From Leptospira kemamanensis (GTDB lineage: Bacteria > Spirochaetota > Leptospiria > Leptospirales > Leptospiraceae): a stretch of DNA of 64,000 bases. Location: assembly GCF_004769665.1 (NCBI RefSeq), contig NZ_RQGG01000036.1:124001-188000 (forward strand). Direction: 5' to 3'. This document shows, piece by piece, positions 9,060-18,215 of the stretch; the stretch's first letter is position 1; each line of letters starts with the position of its first letter. Under the pieces are notes generated by a model, which had not been told where the DNA came from, made no database searches, and saw only the letters and a program-made list of their open reading frames with translations. A program made the translations under genes and the position numbers.

Positions 9060-10308
9060 TATCAATCGTATTGTTCAAAACCCAGAGGAATTACTTTCCA
9101 CCTTACAAAAACGTGGTGTTGTCTCTTCTGATATAGAAGCAAAAATCAAATCCGTTTCTGAAAAACAAAGAAAACTAAAATTAGAAGTTGAGGAACTTCG
9201 TGCAGAGCGTAACCGAGTTTCCAAAGAGATCGGAATTCAAAAATCGCAAGGGAAAGACATTACCGAAATTTCCAATTCCATGAAAGGGGTTGGGGATCGA
9301 ATCAAAGCGATTGAAGATGAACTAACAAAAGAAGAAGAGTCTTTACACGAACTCAATTTAGGCCTTCCTAATTTATTAGATCCATCCGTTCCCGAAGGGA
9401 AATCGGAAGAAGACAATGTTCTCGTTAGACAATGGGGTGAGATTCCAAACTATTCCTTTGAAGCAAAAACACATTTTGATATTGGAGAGAAATTAGGAAT
9501 CTTTGATTTTGAACGCGGAGTCAAACTTTCTGGTGCAAGATTTTATACCTATCGTGGGTTAGGTGCAAAATTAGAACGAGCATTGATGAATTTAATGCTC
9601 GATACTCATACTTCTGAAAATGGATATGAAGAGATGTGGGTTCCCGTTCTTGTGAACGATGAATCGATGACGGCCACAGGACAACTTCCTAAATTTGCCG
9701 AAGATTTTTATCGATTAGAAAAAGATGGATTGAATCTCATTCCTACAGCAGAAGTTCCACTTACGAATTATTACCGGGATGAAATCATCCAAGAAAAAGA
9801 GTTACCGATTTCTGTTTGTGCTCACACCTCTTGTTTTCGCAGGGAAGCTGGTTCGTATGGTCGAGATACACGTGGTTTAGTGCGAGTGCACCAATTTCAA
9901 AAAGTGGAACTTGTCAAATTTGTAGAACCTGAAAAATCTACAGAGGAACACGAAAAGATGTTAAATGATGCGGAATCGATTTTGCAAAAATTAAAACTTC
10001 CGTATCGCGTGATGTTACTTTGTAGCAAAGATATGTCGAGTGCTTCCTCCAAAACTTATGATATCGAAGTGTGGATGCCTGGACTAGGTCGATTTATGGA
10101 AATTTCTTCAGTTTCTAACTTCAAAGACTATCAAGCAAGACGCGGAAAAATTCGATACAAGTCAAAGGAAGGAAAAAACCTGCTCGTCCATACTTTGAAT
10201 GGTTCTGGTCTTGCGATCGGTCGAACACTGGCAGCAGTGATTGAAAATTACCAGAAAGAAGATGGAACCTTCCAAATTCCGGATGTGTTAAAACAATACA
10301 TTCGCTAA
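9052..10308 (+). CDS. serS: seryl-tRNA synthetase
   Basis: A 418-residue class II aminoacyl-tRNA synthetase that charges tRNA-Ser (three tRNA-Ser genes lie 7-9 kb downstream). The N-terminal long coiled-coil arm (about 30-105) binds the extra arm of tRNA-Ser. Class II motif 2 is seen as [27 protein letters not shown] (first 20 residues sufficient to identify it), and motif 3 as [17 protein letters not shown]. The length is normal. It overlaps tatD by 8 bases at the 5' end. Confidence 0.97.
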   Translation: MLDINRIVQNPEELLSTLQKRGVVSSDIEAKIKSVSEKQRKLKLEVEELRAERNRVSKEIGIQKSQGKDITEISNSMKGVGDRIKAIEDELTKEEESLHELNLGLPNLLDPSVPEGKSEEDNVLVRQWGEIPNYSFEAKTHFDIGEKLGIFDFERGVKLSGARFYTYRGLGAKLERALMNLMLDTHTSENGYEEMWVPVLVNDESMTATGQLPKFAEDFYRLEKDGLNLIPTAEVPLTNYYRDEIIQEKELPISVCAHTSCFRREAGSYGRDTRGLVRVHQFQKVELVKFVEPEKSTEEHEKMLNDAESILQKLKLPYRVMLLCSKDMSSASSKTYDIEVWMPGLGRFMEISSVSNFKDYQARRGKIRYKSKEGKNLLVHTLNGSGLAIGRTLAAVIENYQKEDGTFQIPDVLKQYIR

Positions 10309-10338
10309 GAATTTTTGGGCAGATGACCGAGGTGTCAA

Positions 10339-11970
10339 ATGCCCAATGAACTTACTCAACGAAATAGCTTTTCCTTTCCATTATCAAAAATAAAAAGAAT
10401 CTCATTCCTTACTGGTATTATACGTAATTCCTTAACCAACTTCGTTTGGGGGAATAAGCGAGCTGCTAATAAAAACCTACATATGGTGGATATGCACCGT
10501 TCAATTAACATCCTTCATAGGGTTGATAAACGAATGGCAAATATTCGCGATAATCGGGGGAATCAGCGAGCTGCAGATAACACCGCGAAACTTGGTGCTA
10601 ATAGACTTTCAAATATCTCACACCAACTTTGGTTTAATGGAAATTCCATTACCACTCTAAGCGAAGTGCAAAGTCAGGAAAATCATCGAAAATCCAATAT
10701 CAGTATCTGCCTTTCGTTGGTATACTTTCTATTTTCATCAATTCTGTTTACATCATCGTTATTCAGCCAAACACGCGATAACGATCCTGTTTTGTTAGTG
10801 GCACCGATCCAAGGACCTATCAACACTGAGTTCCAAGAATTTGGTCCGACGATGACACCAGATGCGAAAACATTATATTTTTATTCAAAACGATCAAACC
10901 GTGGTTATACGGAAATTTTTAAATCTGAAAGAAATAAAGATGGGACATGGGATTTTCCAGAAGAAGTCAGTGTTTTAAACTCAGCTTTCGATGACCAAAG
11001 TCCATTCATTTCTCGTGATGGCAAAACATTGTTATTATCATCGAATCGTGATGGAGCAATCGAAGTGATGTTGCCAGACGGTAAGGTTGGAATTTCAAGA
11101 GATTTGTATGTTTCCAATTGGGATGGAAAAGTTTGGTCAACTCCAGTTGCTTTACCTTCACCGATTAATACGGAAGAAATTGAAGAAAATCCACACCTTT
11201 TAGGAGATACTTTACTTTTTACCCGATATCCATTTGGAAAACCAAATTTAGCAAAAGTATTCTATAGCCAATTTCAAAATGGACAATGGTCAAATCCAAA
11301 ACCATTGCCTTCTCCCATTAATGATAGTCATGCGACGATTGCAGCCGCTTTTAACGACGATGGTAAAATCCTTTTTTTTGCATCCAATCGCCCTGGTGGG
11401 TACGGTGGTTTTGATTTGTATATGGCAAAAATCGAAGGAGAGAAGTTTACTGATGTTGAGAATTTAGGAGCGCCTATCAACTCATCGGAAGACGAAGCCT
11501 ATATTGTCTTCCAACAAGTGAAAAAAACCTTCCTGTTTTGTAGAAGAGTAGAAGGAAAATCTTTTGATATTTTTACCGCCTCCGTTCCCAAACAAGAAAA
11601 CATTGTACAAAAGAAGTTAGAAGAAACGAAAAAGATCTCTTTGGATTCGGTATATTTTGAACGCGCTTCCTCCGTTTTAAAACCAGAATCCTCTGCCCCT
11701 CTGGATTCGATTGTAGATTACCTACACGAGAATTCGGATAAAAAAATGAAAATTATCGGTCATACGGATTTAACAGGTACGTTTGAAGACAATATGATTT
11801 TATCCAAAGATCGGGCAGAGTCCGTAAAACAATATTTAGTCTCTAAAGGTGTCGAGCCAAAACGTTTGGTGACCGAAGGCAAAGGTCCAACCCAACCCGT
11901 TGTGCAAGGAACAGATGAGGAATCTTCCAAAAAGAATCGACGAACTGAATTTGTCTTACTGAATCCATAA
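10339..11970 (+). CDS. PD40 beta-propeller / OmpA-domain protein with an unusual N-terminal extension
   Basis: 543 residues as an open frame. From about residue 125 there is an export signal (ICLSLVYFLFSSILFTSSLFSQ). Next come PD40/WD40-like repeats (FGPTMTPDAKTLYFYSKRSNRG, SPFISRDGKTLLLSSNRDG, FNDDGKILFFASNRPGGYGGFDLYMA) and a C-terminal OmpA domain (about 435-540; IIGHTDLTGTFEDNMILSKDRAESVKQYL). OmpA domains bind peptidoglycan, so it should anchor in the periplasm or outer membrane. The first 120 residues are Asn/Arg-rich and carry a duplicated motif. The ATG at 10339 has GAGGTG 4 bases upstream; a shorter protein from the TTG at 10717 would place the signal peptide at the N-terminus but has no Shine-Dalgarno sequence. 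Confidence 0.85.
   Translation: MPNELTQRNSFSFPLSKIKRISFLTGIIRNSLTNFVWGNKRAANKNLHMVDMHRSINILHRVDKRMANIRDNRGNQRAADNTAKLGANRLSNISHQLWFNGNSITTLSEVQSQENHRKSNISICLSLVYFLFSSILFTSSLFSQTRDNDPVLLVAPIQGPINTEFQEFGPTMTPDAKTLYFYSKRSNRGYTEIFKSERNKDGTWDFPEEVSVLNSAFDDQSPFISRDGKTLLLSSNRDGAIEVMLPDGKVGISRDLYVSNWDGKVWSTPVALPSPINTEEIEENPHLLGDTLLFTRYPFGKPNLAKVFYSQFQNGQWSNPKPLPSPINDSHATIAAAFNDDGKILFFASNRPGGYGGFDLYMAKIEGEKFTDVENLGAPINSSEDEAYIVFQQVKKTFLFCRRVEGKSFDIFTASVPKQENIVQKKLEETKKISLDSVYFERASSVLKPESSAPLDSIVDYLHENSDKKMKIIGHTDLTGTFEDNMILSKDRAESVKQYLVSKGVEPKRLVTEGKGPTQPVVQGTDEESSKKNRRTEFVLLNP
10448..10580 (+). repeat. direct repeat of about 25 bases, two copies 108 bases apart
   Basis: Copies at 10448-10472 and 10556-10580 share GGGGGAAT, AGCGAGCTGC and ATAA, with 3 mismatches in 25 bases. 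The spacing is a multiple of three, so the protein shows WGNKRAANKN and RGNQRAADNT 36 residues apart. The repeat lies in the odd N-terminal extension of the PD40/OmpA gene and has no further copy that I noticed in the window. Confidence 0.7.
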
Positions 11971-12012
11971 TTTTTCCTTGCCGATTCCCTTTCAGAAAAG
12001 AAGGTTAATTGG

Positions 12013-12867
12013 ATGTTGCCTGTTCACCTTCGTTTCGTTTGGAAAATAGCGCTTTTTATTCTATTGGTCCCAGGTTTTTTAAAGGGGCAAACGAGTCCGA
12101 CTTTAGAGAAAATTAAAAAAACAAAAACCTTAACGGTATCGGTGAATGAGTTTTATGATCCATTTTATATCGAAAATCCCAATGATTTTTTTCCGGGACT
12201 TGATGTAGAACTAGCTCAGGAATATGCAAAGTTTTTAGATGTGGATCTAAAAATCATTCCTCTCAGAACTTTTGACCAACATGCTCGAATGTTAGAGAAA
12301 GGTGATACACAGATTGCGATGGCAGGAATTTCTTCTTCTATCAATCGATTTCGAGATGTTTATTTTACGGATCCTTATTTGATCTCCACACCTGCAGCTC
12401 TCGTGAACCGAACTGCACTTCCACCAGAACCAGAAGGACAAATTGTCACCGTACAATTGTTTCGGAATTTGAATGATCTAACAAATATTACAGGAGTCTC
12501 CTATTCCGTTCTTGCGAATAGTTCCAATCATCAGTTTTTACGAGATGCCTTTCCGAAAGCCCAAGTTTTTTCTTATTTTACAAATGAAGCAGCCCTCAGT
12601 GAGCTAAAAAAAAATAATGTAAACGCATTTGTTGCAGATTCGTTTTATATCCAAGCCTTGTTACAAAAAGACTCTTCTCTAAGAGCCAATTATTTACCAA
12701 TTTTAGGAGTTGTGCAAGAAGATCATATCAGTATGGCACTTGCTAAACGTGACATCGAGTTTTTGTACCATTTGAATTTTTTCATCAAAGAATTAAAACG
12801 AACAGGTAAAATCCAACAATTGATCAACAAGTATTTCAAATCCAATAAATGGGTGAAAAAAGAATAA
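12013..12867 (+). CDS. periplasmic solute-binding protein, family 3 (amino-acid type)
   Basis: 284 residues with a signal peptide (ALFILLVPGFLKGQ) and a family 3 solute-binding fold. Recognisable parts are KKTKTLTVSVNEFYDPFYIENPNDFFPGLDVELAQEYAKFL at the start of lobe 1 and ISSSINRFRDVYFTDPYLISTPAALV at the crossover. Such proteins feed polar amino acids to ABC importers, but no permease or ATPase gene is adjacent, so it may instead serve as a sensor or work with a transporter elsewhere. An AAGAAGG sequence lies 8 bases before the ATG. The beta-barrel gene follows after 7 bases. Confidence 0.85.
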   Translation: MLPVHLRFVWKIALFILLVPGFLKGQTSPTLEKIKKTKTLTVSVNEFYDPFYIENPNDFFPGLDVELAQEYAKFLDVDLKIIPLRTFDQHARMLEKGDTQIAMAGISSSINRFRDVYFTDPYLISTPAALVNRTALPPEPEGQIVTVQLFRNLNDLTNITGVSYSVLANSSNHQFLRDAFPKAQVFSYFTNEAALSELKKNNVNAFVADSFYIQALLQKDSSLRANYLPILGVVQEDHISMALAKRDIEFLYHLNFFIKELKRTGKIQQLINKYFKSNKWVKKE

Positions 12868-12874
12868 TTCAATC

Positions 12875-14419
12875 ATGTTCACTCGTTTTTTTACAATTAG
12901 TATCCTATTCCTTTTTCCCTTTGCTTTTTTGTATTCTCAAGAAGAAGAATCACAAAGAACCATTATGAATTTTAATGGTTCCTTTCGGGTTCGTGCTACG
13001 AATGTTGGAAGAGATGTTTTACTCGATCGAAAAACCCCTGTAACACCTATTACTAATTTGGAAAAGGAAGATGCGGAACGATTAGATGCAGAACAAAAAA
13101 CCATCCAATCTGATTTAGAACGTAGACAACAAGGTCTTCCCAGTCAAATCACTCGTCGGAAGGAAGATGTGAGTTATTATGATTCACGTTTTTTATACAA
13201 TATGAGTTTTTCTGCCAATAAGTATGTAGAAGGGATTTGGGGAATGCAGGTGGGAGATATTCCTTTTGGTGGTAGAGGTCTTAGGGCAACAGGACCCGAT
13301 GGATTTGATCCAGGACTCGTTGGTCCAGGTTCAGGTGGAGAAAGAGGACGAACTGCTGCCGTTAACGTACAAACAAACTTTTTATATCTGAACTTTCGAA
13401 TCCCTGAATCAGGTTTATTCATTAAAGTGGGACAACAATTATTTAGTTCGGCACAAGGTAGAGTTTTGTTTTCCACAGGAACGGGCGTTAGTATTTTAAA
13501 AAATTTCCAATTTTTACGTTTATCGTTGGAAGGGGGAGTTCTTAGAGCACGAGACCAAAGTTTTTTGGATGTGGATAAAAATGGTTTCGCAGATAAAAAT
13601 TATCAAAGTTCTAATATCTATTATAACCGGTTGAAGTTTGAGTACTTTCGAAATATTAGAAACGAAGTGTATGCTTACTTTTTAGATGATAACGACAAAA
13701 CAGACAATGAAACAGCAAGGCTTGCTTGGTATGGTTTGCATAATGAATTTAATTTTCAGAAATTTTCCTTTATCGTTCACGGAATATTAAACACAGGTAT
13801 TGTTAAAAAATTAAATGCCGTGAATGATACGAATGATGTAACTATTTACAACACCACTCGCCGTCATTTCATCAAAGGTGGAATGTATGATTTCCAGTTT
13901 ACCTATCGTTGGAATGAATCCTTAAACTTCAATTTAATTGCACTTGGAACAACAGGCCGACCTGGCTATGATGAAAATGGACAAGAAGCCAATTTGAAGG
14001 GAAATGGATACCGAACACTGGCTCCTGGATTTTCCATTTCCAATATCGCCACCGACTTTACGGGAGGTTACGCTTTGTTCAATGGATCAAGTTTTTCTGG
14101 TTTGAATGAATATGGTTTGTATTCCAATATCATCGCCTTTGGTCCTTATCAATTTACCTTGGGTTACTACCAATTATGGGCCACAAAATCTCCAGAAATT
14201 AGAATCAATCGTGAATTTAGTGAACGAAATGGATATCGCACTTCCACCTATATGGGTATGGAATACAACTTTAACGTCCGTTATAACGTGACATCGGATT
14301 TTCAAATTATTTTTCGTTCGGGTTATTTTGTAGCTGGGGATGCTTTATTCGTATTGCTTGATTCCAAGTATGGTCGTGTCTTACGAGAAGCGTTTATTGT
14401 GTTTGAACACAGGTTTTAG
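12875..14419 (+). CDS. outer-membrane beta-barrel protein, alginate-export/porin-like
   Basis: 514 residues with a signal peptide ending at about residue 21 (FPFAFLYSQ). The mature part alternates hydrophobic and polar residues and has many Tyr/Phe-rich strands (NFLYLNFRIPESGLFIKVGQQLF, FSFIVHGILNTGIV, YQFTLGYYQLWA). The C-terminus ends with Phe after a hydrophobic strand (EAFIVFEHRF), the usual signature for BAM-dependent outer-membrane insertion. The organisation recalls the alginate-export family, but no diagnostic motif was found. The close spacing to the binding-protein gene suggests one operon moving a small solute. Confidence 0.75.
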   Translation: MFTRFFTISILFLFPFAFLYSQEEESQRTIMNFNGSFRVRATNVGRDVLLDRKTPVTPITNLEKEDAERLDAEQKTIQSDLERRQQGLPSQITRRKEDVSYYDSRFLYNMSFSANKYVEGIWGMQVGDIPFGGRGLRATGPDGFDPGLVGPGSGGERGRTAAVNVQTNFLYLNFRIPESGLFIKVGQQLFSSAQGRVLFSTGTGVSILKNFQFLRLSLEGGVLRARDQSFLDVDKNGFADKNYQSSNIYYNRLKFEYFRNIRNEVYAYFLDDNDKTDNETARLAWYGLHNEFNFQKFSFIVHGILNTGIVKKLNAVNDTNDVTIYNTTRRHFIKGGMYDFQFTYRWNESLNFNLIALGTTGRPGYDENGQEANLKGNGYRTLAPGFSISNIATDFTGGYALFNGSSFSGLNEYGLYSNIIAFGPYQFTLGYYQLWATKSPEIRINREFSERNGYRTSTYMGMEYNFNVRYNVTSDFQIIFRSGYFVAGDALFVLLDSKYGRVLREAFIVFEHRF

Positions 14420-14433
14420 CGAAAGAAACATAT

Positions 14434-15040
14434 TTGATAGTTTATGTTAAAGCATATTTCTTTTTTAGAATTTTAACTTTTTTTACTTTAAGTTTCGAAA
14501 CTTTGTTTTTGATCGATCTTTGTTATCTAGATGATATCGAAGTAAAGGGAGTGATCCAATATATTGCTTATTCTAAAGATCAGCGAAACTTGTTTTGCAT
14601 CGTTGAAAAATATTCACCCTATTCATGATCCTTCCGTTTATCTGATAGCAAATGAGTTAGAAAAAGAGTTTCTTGTGAATGGGAATAAGGCTATTAGTGA
14701 AGAGTTCAGAAAAAATGATGAAATTTCATCTATATATCTTTATTTTTCAAAGATTTTCAACCATCCAAGTGAAGTGGAGATTATCACGCAAAAATCTGAT
14801 CATTTCTATGAAACACCATTTTTAATCAATTATCAGTTTGTTTTACTCCAAAGCTTTTTTTTAGCAATAATCTTCATTCAAATCTTGGGGTTTAAATTTC
14901 ACTATCCTAAATCCGTATCGATTCCCATTTATATAGTTTTATTTTATTTTTCTTTAGCTGGTTACTTTGAAATTGGTAGAAAAATCAAATTCCATTTCTT
15001 AGGTGAAGAATTAAAATTTGAAATTGTAGAGTCTAAGTAG
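14434..15040 (+). pseudogene. probable frameshifted gene for a small membrane protein
   Basis: Two overlapping frames look like one broken gene. Frame A (14434-14628) encodes a hydrophobic segment followed by IEVKGVIQYIAYSKDQRNLFCIVEKYSP. Frame B continues after about 14610 with IHDPSVYLIANELEKEF, a soluble stretch, then two membrane helices (LLQSFFLAIIFIQILGF and IPIYIVLFYFSLAGYF). Removing one A from the A5 run near 14608-14612 would join them as CIVENIHPIHDPSVYLI. A second shift in the T-run near 14459-14465 would give an ATG start at 14444 instead of the TTG at 14434. No family was recognised. A sequencing error or programmed slippage could explain the same picture. Confidence 0.5.
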
Positions 15041-15070
15041 ACCGAAACGACTTTGATTCAAACAAAATGA

Positions 15071-15679
15071 TTAAAGTGTCAATCTTGACTTAATCGCTTT
15101 TCCTAATGTATATTGGTCGGAATACTCGAGAGTGCCACCAATCGTAATCCCATGGGCAATTCTTGTGATTTTGATTTCCATTGGTTTGATGACAGTCGAA
15201 AGATAAGAGGCAGTTGCATCTCCTTCGAGCGTAGGATTCGTTGCGATGAGCACTTCCTTGATCTCACCAGAATCCAATCGCGTCATGAGTTGTTTGATTC
15301 GCAATTGTTCTGGACCGATCCCGTCTAACGGTGAAATGGCGCCATTTAAAACATGGTATTTGCCTGAGTATTCTTTTGTATTTTCAATGAAAAAGATGTC
15401 TTCTGGTTGTTCCACAACACAAAGGATTCCATTTTCTCTTCGATCTGATAAACAAATCGAACAAACTGGATCTTCAGTTAAACCACCACATTCGTCGCAA
15501 AATCTTAATTTGGATTTCGATTCTTCAATATTGGAAATCCATGATTGAAAGGTAGATGGATCCATTCGAAGTACATGAAAACCGATTCGTGTCGCACTTT
15601 TTTTACCAATGCCAGGTAAACTTGCAAATGCTTGGATGAGTTTTTGAAATTGGGGATCAGACAGGTGGAAATCCTCCAT
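15071..15679 (-). CDS. recR: recombination mediator protein RecR
   Basis: 202 residues, normal for RecR, which with RecO and RecF loads RecA at gaps. The helix-hairpin-helix LIQAFASLPGIGKKSATRIGFHVL is N-terminal, followed by the C4 zinc finger CDECGGLTEDPVCSIC, the Toprim domain (ILCVVEQPEDIFFIENTKEY) and the C-terminal RIAHGITIGGTLEYSDQYTLGKAI. The ATG at 15679 gives the expected N-terminus; the longer open frame upstream is ybaB read in another frame. It overlaps ybaB by 23 bases and is the last gene of the dnaX-ybaB-recR operon. Confidence 0.95.
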   Translation of the reverse strand: MEDFHLSDPQFQKLIQAFASLPGIGKKSATRIGFHVLRMDPSTFQSWISNIEESKSKLRFCDECGGLTEDPVCSICLSDRRENGILCVVEQPEDIFFIENTKEYSGKYHVLNGAISPLDGIGPEQLRIKQLMTRLDSGEIKEVLIATNPTLEGDATASYLSTVIKPMEIKITRIAHGITIGGTLEYSDQYTLGKAIKSRLTL

Positions 15680-16028
15680 CCTTTTGCATTTGATTGAAGA
15701 CTCCTTCAAAATCACTTGGATTAAAACCCAAAACATTTTTCATTTCGTGAGCCATGGCTTCTTTGGCTTTTCGTTGTACTTCATTTGTTGCCGATAAAAT
15801 TAAATCTTCTAACATCTTTTTATCATCCGCATTGAACATGATGGGATTGATATTTAAATTGGTTAGAGTTCCATCAGCGGAAGCAGTCACTTCCACCATA
15901 CCTGCTCCTGACGAGGCAGTGACACGAATCTGTGCGAGACGTTTTTGGAGTTCTTCTTGTTTTTCTTTGATATTTCCTAGCTGCGAAAATGCTTCTCGCA
16001 TCTGTTTCATTTGGTCAAAAATTCCCAT
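15657..16028 (-). CDS. ybaB: YbaB/EbfC-family nucleoid-associated protein
   Basis: 123 residues. An N-terminal amphipathic helix (MKQMREAFSQLGNIKEKQEELQKRLAQI) precedes the small beta sheet VTASADGTLTNLNINP and the helix KMLEDLILSATNEVQRKAKEAMAHEM. This is the YbaB/EbfC pattern of a DNA-binding homodimer. Its place between dnaX and recR is conserved in many bacteria. The C-terminus (FNQMQKDGGFPPV) overlaps the recR start. Confidence 0.93.
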   Translation of the reverse strand: MGIFDQMKQMREAFSQLGNIKEKQEELQKRLAQIRVTASSGAGMVEVTASADGTLTNLNINPIMFNADDKKMLEDLILSATNEVQRKAKEAMAHEMKNVLGFNPSDFEGVFNQMQKDGGFPPV

Positions 16029-16042
16029 ACTTACCTTTGGAC

Positions 16043-17512
16043 TTATAAATTTTTGAATTGGTTGGAATCTACTTCCACACCAGAAAATTTTTCTTTGAGC
16101 AATTTCTCCATATCTTCGGAAGAATTGTCAGTTGGTTTGGTGGATGGAGCAGAAGTATTCGAAGATTGTTTGGTATCAAATGTCTCTGCTTGCGATTTGT
16201 TTTGTTTTCCTTCTACATTTGTTTCAAAAGGTGAGGTAGTTTGCGGTTTCGGAGTTTGGTTTTTGGATTCCGCAACTTGTGATTGATTGACACTCGTTTT
16301 TTTCAAAGCTTCGGAATGATCCGGTAAAACGCTAATGTCACCTTGTACGAGTTTGGTGAGTTCAGTAATTTTTGCCAATAATCCCGATACACTTGGTTTT
16401 TCTCGGTCCAATATCAATTTGCGAAATTGAATTTCTAAATAAACTTTCATTTCGTACGAACTACGAAGTTTCATTAAATTCAATTTTTCGTGAACGGAGA
16501 AAATCCGTTCGGCAAGTAAAACTAAAATCTCCCTGTCAAGTTCGCGGTAGTTTTGTTTGAGTTTTTGTAAGTCTTCCTGTGGAATGTTAATCGATTCACG
16601 ATCCGCTAAATTGTCTTTGATGAGAAGTAGTGAATTCAAAAATTCAATAAAATCCCAAATGAATTTTCCTAAATCAATTCCTGCTTGGAATAAATTCTCC
16701 AATGTTTCGAAGATTTGTGCACTTTGAGATGTATCGATGAGTTGGTTTAAAAAATCGGTAAAGGTATCAATTCCATGATACCCGATCATTTTACGTAACT
16801 TGGCACCTGTTAGGTTACCATCCGTAAAGATCACTGCTTGTTCCATAAAAGAAAGCGTATCTCTAACAGAACCATCTCCCTTCTTTGCAATCCAAAACAA
16901 TCCTTCTGAATCGTACTTCAATCCCTCTTTGGTACATAATGTCTCGATATAATTCTGTAAAACGGTGACAGGTACTTTACGGAAATGAAAGTCTTGGCAA
17001 CGAGACAAAATGGTTTCTGGGATTTTATGATACTCGGTAGTGGCTAAAATAAAAACAACATGTGCAGGTGGTTCTTCCAAGGTTTTGAGAAGTGCATTAA
17101 ACGCTGCACCACTCAGCATATGCACCTCATCTAAAATATAAACTCGGTACTTGCCACCCATCGCGTTAAATTTTACATTTTCTCTGAGTTCGCGAATGTT
17201 ATCCACTCCACTGTTGGAAGCAGCATCGATTTCAAATACATCATTGGAATTCCCTTTTGTAATTTCTAAACAAGATGTACATTCATTACAAGGTTCCACC
17301 CCATCTGGGTTTTCACAATTCAGGCGTTTGGCAAGGATCCTTGCGATTGTGGTTTTACCCACACCTCGTGGACCGATGAAGATATAAGCATGTCCAATTT
17401 TTTTCGATTTAAATGCGTTTTGTAAGGAACCAACAGCGAGGTCTTGGTAAATCACATCCCTAAAGAATTGTGGTCGGTATTTTCGAAAGAGTACTTGGTG
17501 GTTTTCGCTCAT
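16043..17512 (-). CDS. dnaX: DNA polymerase III subunit gamma/tau
   Basis: A 489-residue clamp-loader ATPase. Domain I has Walker A GPRGVGKTTIARILAK, a zinc module (CENPDGVEPCNECTSC), the DEVHMLS box and the SRC box (ILSRCQDFHF). Domain III follows. The C-terminal 100 residues are a low-complexity linker rich in Ser, Thr, Gln and Lys and a short conserved-looking end, so the tau extension is short. I saw no obvious A-rich slippery site that would produce a separate gamma form. First gene of dnaX-ybaB-recR. Confidence 0.96.
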   Translation of the reverse strand: MSENHQVLFRKYRPQFFRDVIYQDLAVGSLQNAFKSKKIGHAYIFIGPRGVGKTTIARILAKRLNCENPDGVEPCNECTSCLEITKGNSNDVFEIDAASNSGVDNIRELRENVKFNAMGGKYRVYILDEVHMLSGAAFNALLKTLEEPPAHVVFILATTEYHKIPETILSRCQDFHFRKVPVTVLQNYIETLCTKEGLKYDSEGLFWIAKKGDGSVRDTLSFMEQAVIFTDGNLTGAKLRKMIGYHGIDTFTDFLNQLIDTSQSAQIFETLENLFQAGIDLGKFIWDFIEFLNSLLLIKDNLADRESINIPQEDLQKLKQNYRELDREILVLLAERIFSVHEKLNLMKLRSSYEMKVYLEIQFRKLILDREKPSVSGLLAKITELTKLVQGDISVLPDHSEALKKTSVNQSQVAESKNQTPKPQTTSPFETNVEGKQNKSQAETFDTKQSSNTSAPSTKPTDNSSEDMEKLLKEKFSGVEVDSNQFKNL

Positions 17513-17642
17513 TGAGTTCTTTGTTTATCTTTCAGAAAGATTTGAATTTTGGATTTCCCTTTGAGTATGAAAATTCACGGCTTAGAAGCAATGAAATAAT
17601 TTCAAAAGAGGTGAGTTTTGGAAAGATTGCGGGTAGAAAAAG

Positions 17643-17729
<87 letters not shown>

Positions 17730-17773
17730 TTGATTTCTACTGGCTTCCATAAAAAGAAACGGTCGTAAGAATT

Positions 17774-18214
17774 CTACCTTTTCTCTTTGAAAAAACTCAG
17801 AAATTCAAATTTTATGTGCGACTTCGGTATCAGAGTGCATTTCGGAAAATGGTTTAAGAGGTAAATGGATTCCGTAGTGTAAGAAGAGATCCCTTCCCCT
17901 GGTTTTGCCGGTACAAAATAAACCACTTCTGGCAGTTTGACTCGGAGGATGGCTCCAGCACATAGTAAACATGGCTCAAGTGCTGTCAGTAGGATGTGAT
18001 CTGCTAGATAACGCCCATTTACTAGAGATAAAGCTTTTTCGATGGCTAAAATTTCACTGTGTTTGGTAGGATTTAATGTTTGTTCGACGGAATTAAACGA
18101 AGAGGAAACTAAGTTTCCATCTTTTGTCACGATTTCAGAATAAGAGGGGATTTCGTTATGGAATTTGGAAAGTTCTACTTTGTATCGTTTTAGAAACGAT
18201 TCATAGAGATCCAC
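17774..18214 (-). CDS. tadA: TadA-like tRNA adenosine deaminase (divergent)
   Basis: 146 residues of the cytidine-deaminase fold. The zinc and catalytic residues are KHSEILAIEKA (HAE in typical TadA, here HSE) and LEPCLLCAGAIL (PCxxC). TadA converts A34 of tRNA-Arg(ACG) to inosine. The gene begins with GTG one base after the 3' end of a tRNA-Arg(ACG) gene on the same strand, and no other start codon is available before the conserved part. The N-terminus lacks the well-conserved GAVIV block of housekeeping TadA (IPSYSEIVTKDG instead). It could be a related nucleoside deaminase, but the neighbour strongly supports the tRNA role. Confidence 0.75.
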   Translation of the reverse strand: MDLYESFLKRYKVELSKFHNEIPSYSEIVTKDGNLVSSSFNSVEQTLNPTKHSEILAIEKALSLVNGRYLADHILLTALEPCLLCAGAILRVKLPEVVYFVPAKPGEGISSYTTESIYLLNHFPKCTLIPKSHIKFEFLSFFKEKR

Positions 18215-18215
18215 G

